Part shown: positions 41,091-49,829 of the stretch, in pieces | Numbering within the stretch: position 1 is the first letter of the stretch | Layout: every line of letters starts with the position of its first letter | From: Nitrososphaerota archaeon | GTDB lineage: Archaea > Thermoproteota > Nitrososphaeria > Nitrososphaerales > Gagatemarchaeaceae | Length of the DNA stretch: 64,000 nucleotides | Reading direction: 5' to 3' | Assembly: GCA_027886885.1 (NCBI GenBank) | Contig: JAPCJP010000008.1 | Coordinates: forward strand, 1-64,000 | Notes under the pieces: model-generated | Database searches by the model: none | What the model was told of the DNA's origin: nothing | The model's input: the letters and a program-made list of their open reading frames with translations, nothing else | Position numbers and translations under genes: made by a program

Positions 41091-43127
41091 TCACGCCGGC
41101 CGCTCCGGTATGTTCTCGGCCACAATCTCGGCGATGTCCTTCACGGAGAGGGAACCGTCCCCGATGTCCTTTGCCGCGTCCTCGAACATCGTCACGCAGA
41201 ACGGGCAACCCACCGCCAAAGTCTTCGCACCGGTCTGGAGCGCCTCCTCCACCCTGATGGCGCCGATCTTCTTTTTCTCGGGGACCTGATACCAGACGTT
41301 GGCGCCCCCGCCCCCGCAGCAGAAGCTGTTCTCCTTGTTCCGTTTCATCTCGACCAGCTCCAGACCCCCGCTCCGGAGGACCTGCCTCGGGGCCTCGAAG
41401 ACGCCGTTGATCCTCCCGAGGTTGCAGGGGTCGTGGAAGGTCACCTTGGTCTCCGGTGCCTCTTGATCCGCTCCCCTCTGCCTAACCCTGCCTTCGATGA
41501 CCAACTGACTGATGAGCTGCGAGTGGTGTATCACCCGGAAATCCCCTCCGAGCTCTGGGTATTCGTTGAGGAAGGTGTTGAAACAGTGGGCGCAGTGCAC
41601 GATCACCTTCCTCACCCCCGTGGCCTTGATGGTCTCGATGTTCCTGAGGGCGAGTTCCTGGAACCTCCCCTCCTCCCCCATCCTCCTGACCGGTTCGCCC
41701 GTGCATACCTCGTCGTTGCCCAGGATGGCGAAGCTCACCTCCGCTTCCTGGAGGACCTTGATGACCGCCTGGGTGATCTTCCTCGACCTCGGGTCGTAGG
41801 ACCCCTGGCAACCTACCCAGTAGAGGTACTCCGCGCCCGGGTTCTCCTTCAGTGTCGGGACCTTCTGCTCCAAGAGCCAGGTCTGCCTCTCGCCCTGAGG
41901 TAGCCCGAAGGGGTTGTTCGCCCTCCCAATGTTCTCCAGGAACTGCCGCTTCATCGGGTCGAGCTTGTTCTCCGCCACCAGCGTTCGCCGAAAGTCGACG
42001 ATGTAGTCTACCTGGTTGATGAGGACGGGGCAGGCCTTCACGCACGCGTTGCAGGTCGTGCACGACCAGAGCTCGTCCTCTCTCAGAGCTCCCATCCCAA
42101 AGACGTCTCCCGACCTGTCGTCTCTCAGGGCGGTCCCCAGGTCCTGGACGACGACGCGGGGCGAGAGGTCCCTGCCCGCCGCGTATGCGGGGCAGACCTC
42201 CTGGCACCTGCCGCAGTTGGTGCAAGAATCCAGAGCGAGGAGCTGCAGAGGACCAAAATTGGCGATTGACTTCACAGGGGCCGGAACCTGCGCCTCAGGG
42301 TCCTGTATCATCTTGGACAGGCTGAACGGGGTGTTAAGCCTTCCCATCGGTTTCTCGGGAGCAACCGCCACATTGGTGCCAGAAGTGAAGACGTGGACGA
42401 GCTTGGTGTAGGGTACCGCTGCAATCAAAGCCATCACCGAGAACATGTGAGCCCACCAGAACCCCTGATAGGCGACCTGGGCCTGAGAGGCCGTGAGCGC
42501 ACCGCCGATCCCCCTCCACAACAAATCCCCCACTGGAGAGAAAGCGACCCACTGGTCGTCGCCCGGTACGGCGACGAACCTCAACGCCTCGAGAGCGAAG
42601 CCCGAAATACCGATCCAGACCAGGGCCCCGAGCACAACGTAGTCGTCCCAGACGCTCGTCCGCTGGGGAAGCTTCCTTGCGAACCGGCGATAGAGCCCGA
42701 TCCCCAGCCCGACCACGAACGCCAATCCCAGTGTGTCCCCGAGGAACTCGAGCGCCAGATAGAAACCGCCGTGGATGAAGTTCCCGGCTCCGAAGATGGG
42801 AAAGATGTCGCTCTGGAGGAAGATCAGGGTTGTGTAAGCAAGGAGCATCAGGAACCCGTAGAATATGGCCGCGTGCATGAAGCCGCCCGAGCTCTTGCGG
42901 AGTACCTTCCTCTCTCCCAGCCCAAACTCGGTGAACCTCTTCATCTTGACACTCAGGTCGCTGGTGACCAGCCTTAGGAACTGAGGTACTCCGATGCCAT
43001 AGTTCCTCAGGTGTCTCTGGAGGCCGTAGAGCAGCACGAGCCCGCAGACGAAGAAGGTGGCATACATCACGACCGGCGCGTACCAGGGAAGGAAGAGGTA
43101 GCTGGCGCGGACCGGCTGGTCGGTCAT
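41091..43127 (-). CDS. Membrane ETF:quinone oxidoreductase, cytochrome b/Fe-S/CCG fusion (EMO/FadF-like)
   Basis: A 678-residue protein. The N-terminal third has about six membrane helices with NarI-like histidines (FMHAAIFYG, HGGFYLALEF, WWAHMFSV) for heme b. Two [4Fe-4S] motifs follow, CTNCGRCQEVCP (about 302-313) and CTTCNACVKACP (about 354-365). Two CCG domains complete it, the second with CCGGGGANVW and GCPFCVTMF. This is the architecture of the FadF-like ETF:(mena)quinone oxidoreductase (EMO). It should take electrons from EtfAB into the quinone pool. ATG 43127 is chosen because a CTTTAACC TATA lies 30 bp upstream; GTG 43142 is too close to it. Confidence 0.88.
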   Translation of the reverse strand: MTDQPVRASYLFLPWYAPVVMYATFFVCGLVLLYGLQRHLRNYGIGVPQFLRLVTSDLSVKMKRFTEFGLGERKVLRKSSGGFMHAAIFYGFLMLLAYTTLIFLQSDIFPIFGAGNFIHGGFYLALEFLGDTLGLAFVVGLGIGLYRRFARKLPQRTSVWDDYVVLGALVWIGISGFALEALRFVAVPGDDQWVAFSPVGDLLWRGIGGALTASQAQVAYQGFWWAHMFSVMALIAAVPYTKLVHVFTSGTNVAVAPEKPMGRLNTPFSLSKMIQDPEAQVPAPVKSIANFGPLQLLALDSCTNCGRCQEVCPAYAAGRDLSPRVVVQDLGTALRDDRSGDVFGMGALREDELWSCTTCNACVKACPVLINQVDYIVDFRRTLVAENKLDPMKRQFLENIGRANNPFGLPQGERQTWLLEQKVPTLKENPGAEYLYWVGCQGSYDPRSRKITQAVIKVLQEAEVSFAILGNDEVCTGEPVRRMGEEGRFQELALRNIETIKATGVRKVIVHCAHCFNTFLNEYPELGGDFRVIHHSQLISQLVIEGRVRQRGADQEAPETKVTFHDPCNLGRINGVFEAPRQVLRSGGLELVEMKRNKENSFCCGGGGANVWYQVPEKKKIGAIRVEEALQTGAKTLAVGCPFCVTMFEDAAKDIGDGSLSVKDIAEIVAENIPERPA

Positions 43128-43152
43128 CCTCTTCGCCGTCACAAGTTCTCTC

Positions 43153-43160
43153 GGTTAAAG
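43153..43160 (-). promoter_or_regulatory. TATA element for ETF oxidoreductase gene
   Basis: Minus-strand CTTTAACC centres about 30 bp before ATG 43127. Confidence 0.5.
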
Positions 43161-43182
43161 GGTTACGTCGTCCCAGGGTCTC

Positions 43183-44511
43183 TCATAGCCCTTGGCCGGC
43201 GTCCATCTCCCTGGTCCTCGGAGCGAGCCACTCGTTCTCCAGGGTCACCTGTCTTGGCAGCTCGCTCTCCAGCTTCGGCAGTAGCCGCGGTTTCAGCAAC
43301 CCGTCGTAGATGAGGAACTTTCCTACCCAGAGAGACCTTGCCACAGCGAGCGCCTGGATCGGAGAGTCCCAAACCGGTCCGAACTGGAGAGGAGTGGGAA
43401 GGTTGACCCCGAACGCGAGGAGGGGTCCCGAGAAGCCGTAGACTATGACCAGAGCGTTGACGATCTCGAATGCGAGGAACTCCCAATATCTCCTGGACAG
43501 AGGGGCGACGACGAAGAACGGGAGGAGAATGAGGTTCATCTGCGGGGTGAACACGTAGGTGGAGAACAGATACGCGAAGGTGAAGAGGGACGAGACCTTG
43601 ACGCTGAGCATCGCCCTCTCCCTTCTGGTAGCCGCCCGTCGCTTCTCCCTCCTGTAGGCCAAGACGATGGCGAAAGAAAGCAGGGCGAACGAGGCGGGGA
43701 AGATGTAGTGCCGGAGAGGCGACTCGTTATTGAGGAACCCTAGCATCCAAGAGCCTTCGATGTACCAGTTGGCCTCGTAGGACCAGAACGACGTCCAGAG
43801 GCTGCTGTTGGCGACCATGAAGGGCAGGTTGATCGCGAGATAGGTGCCGAGCGCGGCCGCGGCGAACGAAATCTTCTGTCTCCAGCCGTCGGCGGTAAGG
43901 AGGAGCCCGAACGCGGGGGCAGCAGTCACGAGGCTTGAGCCCGCGGAAGCTCCGAAGAGGAAGCCGCTGCCCCACCTCGACCCCTGCAGGTAGGTCCTGA
44001 GCCCGAGGGTGGCAAGAAAGACGCCTATGATGTACCAGTTCAGGAGTACCATGAAGAGGAACGAGGGGGTCGCGACGAAGAACAGCATGACCCTCTTGTT
44101 GCCCCGCCTTACCCCCAGGATATCGCAGACCTTGAGGAGCTCCCTGATCAAGAGCGTCGTGGGCAGGGAGAGGAAGGCCGCGGTGTAGACGTAGTAGTTG
44201 TACACCAGTCCAGCCCCCGGAAAGAGCGGAAGGGAGGAGCCGAGGACTCCCATGGCGTAGATGAACAGGCCGGTAAGTGGGGGGTACTCGACGAACGTGT
44301 TGACGTAGGGGATGTTCTGGGGGGAGAACGGAATCTGAGACGAGTCGAGCCGGTTCTGGAAGACGTCGATGACGTCGCTGTAGATGTGCCCGCCCCCGTA
44401 GGGGATGTGAAGCCAGAATCCGAGCGCATACAAGCCTGCAGCGACCACAGGCAATAGGAGCGCCTTCCGCAAGGTCCCGACGGGGACCTCGCCGAGCTTC
44501 GCCGGCCACAT
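43183..44511 (-). CDS. Polytopic membrane glycosyltransferase, GT-C type (DUF2029/GT87-like)
   Basis: A 442-residue protein with at least ten hydrophobic helices. An early extracytoplasmic loop, YSDVIDVFQNRL then PYVNTFVEYPPLTGLFIY, resembles the acidic catalytic loop of GT-C transferases that use polyprenyl-phosphate sugars. An internal loop is very basic (YRREKRRAATRRERAM). It probably mannosylates or glycosylates lipid-linked glycans or lipids at the outer membrane face. An ATTATC element about 28 bp before ATG 44511 looks like its own TATA. Confidence 0.75.
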   Translation of the reverse strand: MWPAKLGEVPVGTLRKALLLPVVAAGLYALGFWLHIPYGGGHIYSDVIDVFQNRLDSSQIPFSPQNIPYVNTFVEYPPLTGLFIYAMGVLGSSLPLFPGAGLVYNYYVYTAAFLSLPTTLLIRELLKVCDILGVRRGNKRVMLFFVATPSFLFMVLLNWYIIGVFLATLGLRTYLQGSRWGSGFLFGASAGSSLVTAAPAFGLLLTADGWRQKISFAAAALGTYLAINLPFMVANSSLWTSFWSYEANWYIEGSWMLGFLNNESPLRHYIFPASFALLSFAIVLAYRREKRRAATRRERAMLSVKVSSLFTFAYLFSTYVFTPQMNLILLPFFVVAPLSRRYWEFLAFEIVNALVIVYGFSGPLLAFGVNLPTPLQFGPVWDSPIQALAVARSLWVGKFLIYDGLLKPRLLPKLESELPRQVTLENEWLAPRTREMDAGQGL

Positions 44512-44595
44512 GACCTGACAATGGGCAAGAGCCGGTGATAATCCTACGTTCTAGAACGACCGGGATGCGACTGTACTAGATTTAGCACGCAGAAT

Positions 44596-46590
44596 TCAGC
44601 GCTGGTCCGATGCCTCAAGGGATTCGGCTCCTTGTACACTCTTCCTTGAGTCATCTCCCTTCGAATTGTCCCTCTTCCGTACCACCTTGCCGCCACCTGC
44701 CGGGAGGGCCCTAAGGACATCGTCCACCGATGCGCCCGCGAGCTCCTGGGGGAAATACTTCTTCAGCTCAAAGAGCACCTTCTTCGCCGTGTCCGACGCC
44801 TTTTCGCGGTGGGGGACCAGGGTCACGTGGGCCCGGGATAGTTTCATGATGGCCTCCTCTGGGCCCGAGACCACCCTCCCCGATGCGTCTACCCCCACGG
44901 AGACCTCAACCGGGTTCCTGGTCACGAAGTTCTTCGCCCCTCTTATGGAGAAAGAGCCCTTGGCGAGGTACTCGCCGCTGGGGGCGGAGGCGCTCACCTG
45001 CCCGGGGTCGACCCAGTAGGAATCAGCGGAGCCGAGTCCCGTCTTCCAGGCGCTGCTGAACGCCGCTGTGGCCTGTCCGACCTGGCGCACCTCGGCGGGT
45101 GTCTGCGCTCCGTTGCCCCCCTTGAGGATGAAGAAGGGCGACCCGAACAGGTCAGCATGATAGACCACATCCCGGTCGTCGGCGTACCTCTTGAGGAGGA
45201 TCGAGTTCGACTGCGCATCCCTCCCCCCGATGGCCAGCTTTCCCTCGGTCGTGTAGAACCATCTGAACTTCTCGTACCAGTCCCTTTTCCCCCGAGCGAC
45301 CACCCGGACCTTCGACTCCGTCAGGGCGTTCCTCCCCTTCTCTTTGGCTAGACGGGAGACCATCTGTCTCTCAGCCTCCCTTATGCGCAGGACCTCGGCC
45401 TCGTTCCTCTTGGCCCCGTCGTAGAGGCGGGATGAGACCGACGCGCTCGACTGGTTCTCCTGCGTCCGGTCCCTGGTCTCTACCTCGACCTTCAACTTGG
45501 CGAGTAGCTCCTCTATCTCCTCCTTGGATGACGCCGCCTTGACCTGAGCCGCCAGCGTCCTCAGTTCCGAGGCACCGGCTGTGAGCTCCTCCATTTGCTC
45601 CCTGAGCCTCTTGATCGTGACCTCGAGTTCCCTCGCCCTCTGGTCCTCGGAGACCCCCTCGACCTTGGAGGTCTCCTCTCGGTTGAGGAGCAGGGGCGTG
45701 AAGACCCTGTCCATCAGCTCGCCGAGCGTTGCGCTCCGCTCCAGGACATCACCGCCTGGACCGGGAGCGACTGATATGAGCTCGACCTCCCCGTTCCTTC
45801 TCACGAGCGAGGGCGACGGCGTGTCGAGGCCGGCGATAATCTCTCTTACCGCTGAGACGATCTCTTGCGCCTTCTGCGGGGTCACCTCGGAACTGGGCTG
45901 GTCCTGTGCCAGGGACACCCGCGCGAGTATCTCGTCCACATACTTCCTTGGAAGTGAGATCCCTCGACCGAGAGCCCTCCCCGCGGTCTTTTCCTTGGCG
46001 AAGGTCGCCACGAGCGATTCCTCGGTCACTTGGTCGGGGGAACTTCTCGTCTGTGGGGGAGGCGCGTACAGCCTTCCCTTGACCGTCTGCCTCGCTCCCC
46101 TGTGGGACTCCCTGAGCGCGAGGATCACCCGACCGCCTCCCTCCGTGAGCACGATGTTGCCGGGAGGTATGAGTTCGAGTATGAGCTCTCTCTCGTCCTC
46201 CTTGCCAGAGAAGCGGAACCTCATCACCCTGTCCAGGTCTTGCTGAGCCACGCTCACGAGCTTGCGCCTCAGAAGCTCTCCCCTGAGGGAAGTGGTGAAT
46301 TGGGCGGTCACGGTGTACCCGGGGGTCGTGGTAAGCCAGGCGCCGTACTTGGGTGATAGGACCAGGTCTGACTCTGACCCCGTCCCCTCTCCCTCCAGAC
46401 CGGCCGACTTTTTCAGCCGGAGGATCTGTGATTCACCAAGCCCATGGATGTTAGAGACATAGCTGCCGACGAGCGAGGAGAGCTCCTTGACCGCAACCCG
46501 TATCTCTAGACCTGATACGGTGGGGACGGAGGCCGACCTGTCGCCGGAAACGGCAGGGCCCTTCCCAGGATCCTCGTTGCTCATCGGCAT
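44596..46590 (-). CDS. rqcH: aRqcH/NFACT family ribosome-associated quality-control protein
   Basis: A 664-residue archaeal homologue of Rqc2/NEMF/RqcH, which binds stalled large subunits. NFACT-N (about 25-250) contains LILELIPPGNIVLTE. A long coiled coil (about 320-410) follows, then NFACT-R with RDWYEKFRWFYTTEGKLA and GRDAQSNSILLKRY. The C-terminus is Lys-rich. The archaeal family may tail nascent chains with alanine. A GTTATAATT element about 32 bp upstream supports the ATG at 46590 (MPMSNED). Confidence 0.92.
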   Translation of the reverse strand: MPMSNEDPGKGPAVSGDRSASVPTVSGLEIRVAVKELSSLVGSYVSNIHGLGESQILRLKKSAGLEGEGTGSESDLVLSPKYGAWLTTTPGYTVTAQFTTSLRGELLRRKLVSVAQQDLDRVMRFRFSGKEDERELILELIPPGNIVLTEGGGRVILALRESHRGARQTVKGRLYAPPPQTRSSPDQVTEESLVATFAKEKTAGRALGRGISLPRKYVDEILARVSLAQDQPSSEVTPQKAQEIVSAVREIIAGLDTPSPSLVRRNGEVELISVAPGPGGDVLERSATLGELMDRVFTPLLLNREETSKVEGVSEDQRARELEVTIKRLREQMEELTAGASELRTLAAQVKAASSKEEIEELLAKLKVEVETRDRTQENQSSASVSSRLYDGAKRNEAEVLRIREAERQMVSRLAKEKGRNALTESKVRVVARGKRDWYEKFRWFYTTEGKLAIGGRDAQSNSILLKRYADDRDVVYHADLFGSPFFILKGGNGAQTPAEVRQVGQATAAFSSAWKTGLGSADSYWVDPGQVSASAPSGEYLAKGSFSIRGAKNFVTRNPVEVSVGVDASGRVVSGPEEAIMKLSRAHVTLVPHREKASDTAKKVLFELKKYFPQELAGASVDDVLRALPAGGGKVVRKRDNSKGDDSRKSVQGAESLEASDQR

Positions 46591-46727
46591 CGACTCCGAG
46601 TACGGTCCTCGCGGCGCGAATTATAACCTATCTCGGGCCCTAACCTTTTATTAGGCTTGAGAGGCGGGTCTCCAAAGGAGCCCCGATGGTTTTGCAACGG
46701 TTTTGCCCTGGAGGCGTCTGAGACCGT

Positions 46728-47015
46728 TTGCAGTTTTCAATCTTCGACCGGATCTACTGGCTCAGGGCCGGCCTGGGACTGGTCACAGGCCTGGCCGTCG
46801 ACTTCCTGTTCGGCAAGGACTACACCAGCGGCCTATTGTTCGGAGCAGTCGTCTTCATGGCATCCTACTACCTCGTGAAGGCGAGATGGGGCTCCAAGGT
46901 GACGCCCGCGGAGGTCAAGAAGCTCTACTACACGTCAATCGGCAGTTACGTCATGATCTTTCTGTTCGTCTGGATCTTGGCCTTTACGGTACAGTTGAAC
47001 TCGCTGAATCTTTAA
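46728..47015 (+). CDS. Small membrane protein, three helices
   Basis: A 95-residue protein with two adjacent helices (LRAGLGLVTGLAVDFLFG; GLLFGAVVFMASYYLV) and one C-terminal helix (VMIFLFVWILAFTVQL), with a charged loop between (WGSKVTPAEVKKLYY). I do not recognise a family. TTG 46728 is preceded at distance by GGAGGCG. A CTTTTATTAGG element at about 46645-46655 may be the promoter, giving a leader of roughly 50 nt. The end overlaps the convergent gene by 32 bp. Confidence 0.62.
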   Translation: MQFSIFDRIYWLRAGLGLVTGLAVDFLFGKDYTSGLLFGAVVFMASYYLVKARWGSKVTPAEVKKLYYTSIGSYVMIFLFVWILAFTVQLNSLNL

Positions 47016-47364
47016 CCTCGACTGGAACCTCTTTCGGGACTTCCTTTCCCGCCTCCCTGGTCTTCTTGGCCCATTTGGAGATCGTCTGCATGTATCCTTT
47101 GTCCATGTCATCGACGGTCTGGGACTTTGGGATCCTCTCTGTCGCCCGGAGGAGCTTTTCTCGGTCAGCCATCCTGTCTGCCTTGTTCTCCATGACGTGG
47201 ATGATCCCATTGAGCGCGAGCGTCGCGCCGCGGCCGTATTCGGAAGAAACGTTGGGGGTGAGCAGGTTCAACCTTTGTTTTGCCTCGTCCGCATGGCCCT
47301 CGGCCACGATGTCAACAATCGCGTCTATCTCTTCCTTCAACATACTGCTAGAAAGCATAAACAC
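46984..47364 (-). CDS. Small helical hypothetical protein
   Basis: 126 residues, soluble and mainly helical (LKEEIDAIVDIVAEGHADEA; LALNGIIHVMENKADRMADR), ending in a Glu/Val/Pro-rich tail. The alternating helices look TPR- or bundle-like; no family is recognised. GTG 47364 and ATG 47358 are in frame, and CATTTATTC at 47384-47392 centres about 24-30 bp upstream of them. It follows the RadB-like gene by 61 bp. Confidence 0.58.
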   Translation of the reverse strand: MFMLSSSMLKEEIDAIVDIVAEGHADEAKQRLNLLTPNVSSEYGRGATLALNGIIHVMENKADRMADREKLLRATERIPKSQTVDDMDKGYMQTISKWAKKTREAGKEVPKEVPVEVKDSASSTVP

Positions 47365-47425
47365 ATCACCCAGCGAAAACGGAGAATAAATGCTTGATGG
47401 GGAATAATCGCCGCTTTTGCCCGGG

Positions 47426-48196
47426 TCACTCTAGGCCCGCGGACGTGATGGCCGCGTCCGCTGTCCTGTTCTCCCTTCCGAGGAGGGTCGCCCTGACCTT
47501 CCCGTCGTTCCTTTCCAGGCGGACCACCTTCTGCACCGAGCGGCTCATGGTCTCCCCGCCGATCGCTACCTCCCTGTAGGCGGCACCGATTACCAATCCG
47601 GGCACGGCCGCGACCCGGTTGGTGAGGACCAAAGCCCTGTCGTGCGCCATCGCATCCCAGTTCAGCCTGTTCAGGTAGGTGGCCAGCGCCGCTTGCCGCC
47701 GTGGAGCCATCGTCGCTCCCCCCAACTCCAGCGTGAAGTTCTTGGTGACGGTGTCCACCACTACCATCTTACATCCCTCGAGCTTCCGCCCGCTCCTCAG
47801 GGCCTCCAGCTGCTGTGCCGTCGTCTCTGCACGGAAGACAAAGACCCGCGAGAGGACACGGTCGGCGTCGAGACCTCGGGCCTCGGCCATCTTCGACAGT
47901 CTCTCGGGCCTGAATGTCCCCTCCGTGTCGACGAAGGCGGCGGAGAAGCCCTTTGAAGCGGGGGAGAGCGTCGCCTGCATCGCGGCCTGGGTCTTGCCAC
48001 TGTTGCTCGCGCCGAAGATCTCCACGCTCTCGCCCGTCTTGAAGCCGCCCCCGAGGAGACGGTCAAGACCCTCGGAGCCGGACGAGAAGACGGTCCTATG
48101 CCTGGCGAGGTCGAGTGCGTATTTCAGGCTCATGGAGCCCGATTCATCTGGGTTGGTCGCCTCAGCCGGACCAGCCTCCGGCCTGTTGCCTGTCAC
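47426..48196 (-). CDS. radB-like: RadB-like RecA-family ATPase
   Basis: A 256-residue RecA-core protein without the helix-hairpin-helix domain of RadA. Walker A is GASNSGKT, Walker B MVVVDT, and SAAFVDTEGTFRPERL is shared with RadA. The L2-equivalent GLVIGAAYREVAIGG and the short length fit RadB-type mediators or RadA paralogues that modulate RadA filaments. GTG 48196 is the longest start, and ATG 48133 (MSLKYALDLARH) would still retain the whole ATPase core. Confidence 0.82.
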   Translation of the reverse strand: MTGNRPEAGPAEATNPDESGSMSLKYALDLARHRTVFSSGSEGLDRLLGGGFKTGESVEIFGASNSGKTQAAMQATLSPASKGFSAAFVDTEGTFRPERLSKMAEARGLDADRVLSRVFVFRAETTAQQLEALRSGRKLEGCKMVVVDTVTKNFTLELGGATMAPRRQAALATYLNRLNWDAMAHDRALVLTNRVAAVPGLVIGAAYREVAIGGETMSRSVQKVVRLERNDGKVRATLLGRENRTADAAITSAGLE

Positions 48197-48351
48197 TTGC
48201 GACCGGCTTTCGGTTCGCCCCTCTCTTTAGCTTTGGCAACCCTCCTGGGCCTTTCCCTCCGCCACTGGGCCGGCGGCTCCGATATTATCGGCTTCATATC
48301 AACGGCAAGAACATTTTTAACCCGATGCCGGGCCCGCACGATAGCTCTGAA

Positions 48352-48603
48352 GTGAATTCGCCAGCACAGCAGTCGTCGAAGAAACCGTTGTCCGTCCTGC
48401 AAAAAGCGATAAACAAGTCCGCTTGGGTTCGTTTGAAGAATGAGATAGAGTACAAGGGCAAGGTCTCGAACGTCGACCCTTACATGAACGTGATACTTGT
48501 TGACGCAGAGGAATACGAGAATGGCAAGCTCTCTGCGAATTATGGGAAGGTCGTGATAAGGGGGAACAACGTCCTCTACATCCGACTCGAATCGTCCCTC
48601 TAA
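48352..48603 (+). CDS. Sm-like (LSm) RNA-binding protein
   Basis: 83 residues, matching archaeal Sm proteins. Sm1 is the segment around WVRLKNEIEYKGKVSNVDPYMN, where VDPYMNVIL is diagnostic, and Sm2 is KVVIRGNNVLYIRLE. It forms a ring that binds U-rich RNA. GTG 48352 is chosen because the TATA-like CATTTTTAAC (48311-48320) lies about 37 bp upstream; ATG 48325 would sit only 9 bp below it and adds a non-conserved leader. The AdoMet synthetase gene starts 8 bp after its stop. Confidence 0.88.
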   Translation: MNSPAQQSSKKPLSVLQKAINKSAWVRLKNEIEYKGKVSNVDPYMNVILVDAEEYENGKLSANYGKVVIRGNNVLYIRLESSL

Positions 48604-48611
48604 TCGGTGAA

Positions 48612-49829
48612 TTGACTGGTTTGGCTCGCGCGTTACACGTCGAGAAACTTTCTGACAACGTCTCTGACCTTGAGGTCGAGATAGTCGAGAGGAAGGGCAT
48701 CGGGCACCCCGACAGCATCATCGACGGGGCTTGCGAGGCTGTCTCCATAGCTCTCTCCAAGTACTACCTCGACGAATTCGATGTCATCTTCCACCACAAC
48801 GTGGACAAGGGCCTCCTCGTGGGGGGGCGGTCTGAGGCAGCCTTCGGGGGAGGCCGCGTCCTCGACCCCATATACATCCTGGTGGCCGGCCGGGCTACCG
48901 ACAAGATCACGATCGGAGGAAAGGTCCACAAGGTCCCGGTCGAAGCGATCTCGAAGGGTGCCATCGAAGATTACATCAGGTCGACCATGCGCTTCCTCGA
49001 CCCCAAGAAACACGTCCGCTTGGAGACGATGATCCGGGAAGGCTCTCCCGACCTCATCTCTGTCTTTCTAAGGAAGAAGGCGATGCCTGTGGCCAATGAC
49101 ACGTCCGTCGGCGTAGGTTTCGCTCCTCTCTCAGGGACCGAGCAGGCCGTCCTCGGCATCGAACGCATGCTCAACTCGCCCAAGTACAAGAAAAAGTATC
49201 CGGAGGTCGGGGAGGACGTCAAGGTCATGGGCATGCGGGTGAAGGGCAAGCTCAACATAACGGTCGCGGCCGCCATGGTCGGAAAAATGATACCCGATGC
49301 TAGCCACTACAACAGCGTCATGGGCGATGTGAGGAACTCTGTGGAGGACCTCCTCGCAAAGACGCCCTACGAGACAGCGCTGAGGCTGAACAGCGGCGAC
49401 GACCGACGGCGGGGCAGTTACTATCTCACGGTCACGGGCACGTCGGCGGAGCAGGGGGATGACGGCAACACGGGCAGGGGCAACAGAGTGAACGGGGTCA
49501 TCTCTCCCATGCGCCAGTATTCCATGGAGGCCACCGCGGGGAAGAACCCGGTGAACCACACGGGGAAGCTCTTCAACGCCCTCGCGATAATAACGGCCGA
49601 AAGGATAGTAAACGAGGTCAAGGGCGTCAGAGAGGCATACGTCAGGATCCTGAGCAGGATCGGGAGTCCCATAGACGAGCCTCAGATCGCGAGCGCCGCC
49701 GTCTCCCTGGAGAAGGGTCGCACGCTCTCCCAGGTCGACTCGGAGGTACGGTCGATTCTCGACGAGTCTCTCGGCGATATAAGAGACGTCACGAAGCTGA
49801 TTCTCGAGCAGAAGATCGTCCTCTTCTGA
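48612..49829 (+). CDS. mat: S-adenosylmethionine synthetase, archaeal type
   Basis: A 405-residue enzyme that makes AdoMet from methionine and ATP. It belongs to the archaeal MAT family: EIVERKGIGHPDSIIDGACE, FHHNVDKGLLVGGRSE, the GDDGNTGRGNRVNGVISPMR region and GKNPVNHTGKLFN are all conserved. TTG 48612 follows GGTGA; TTG 48621 is an alternative. It is cotranscribed with the Sm gene, and its 3' end overlaps that of RIO2 by 41 bp. Confidence 0.93.
   Translation: MTGLARALHVEKLSDNVSDLEVEIVERKGIGHPDSIIDGACEAVSIALSKYYLDEFDVIFHHNVDKGLLVGGRSEAAFGGGRVLDPIYILVAGRATDKITIGGKVHKVPVEAISKGAIEDYIRSTMRFLDPKKHVRLETMIREGSPDLISVFLRKKAMPVANDTSVGVGFAPLSGTEQAVLGIERMLNSPKYKKKYPEVGEDVKVMGMRVKGKLNITVAAAMVGKMIPDASHYNSVMGDVRNSVEDLLAKTPYETALRLNSGDDRRRGSYYLTVTGTSAEQGDDGNTGRGNRVNGVISPMRQYSMEATAGKNPVNHTGKLFNALAIITAERIVNEVKGVREAYVRILSRIGSPIDEPQIASAAVSLEKGRTLSQVDSEVRSILDESLGDIRDVTKLILEQKIVLF

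Noticed and set aside
41091-43127. Heterodisulfide reductase HdrB/HdrD
   Set aside because: The CCG domains are shared, but the fused NarI-like membrane domain and the convergent ETF genes fit an EMO/FadF-like protein better.
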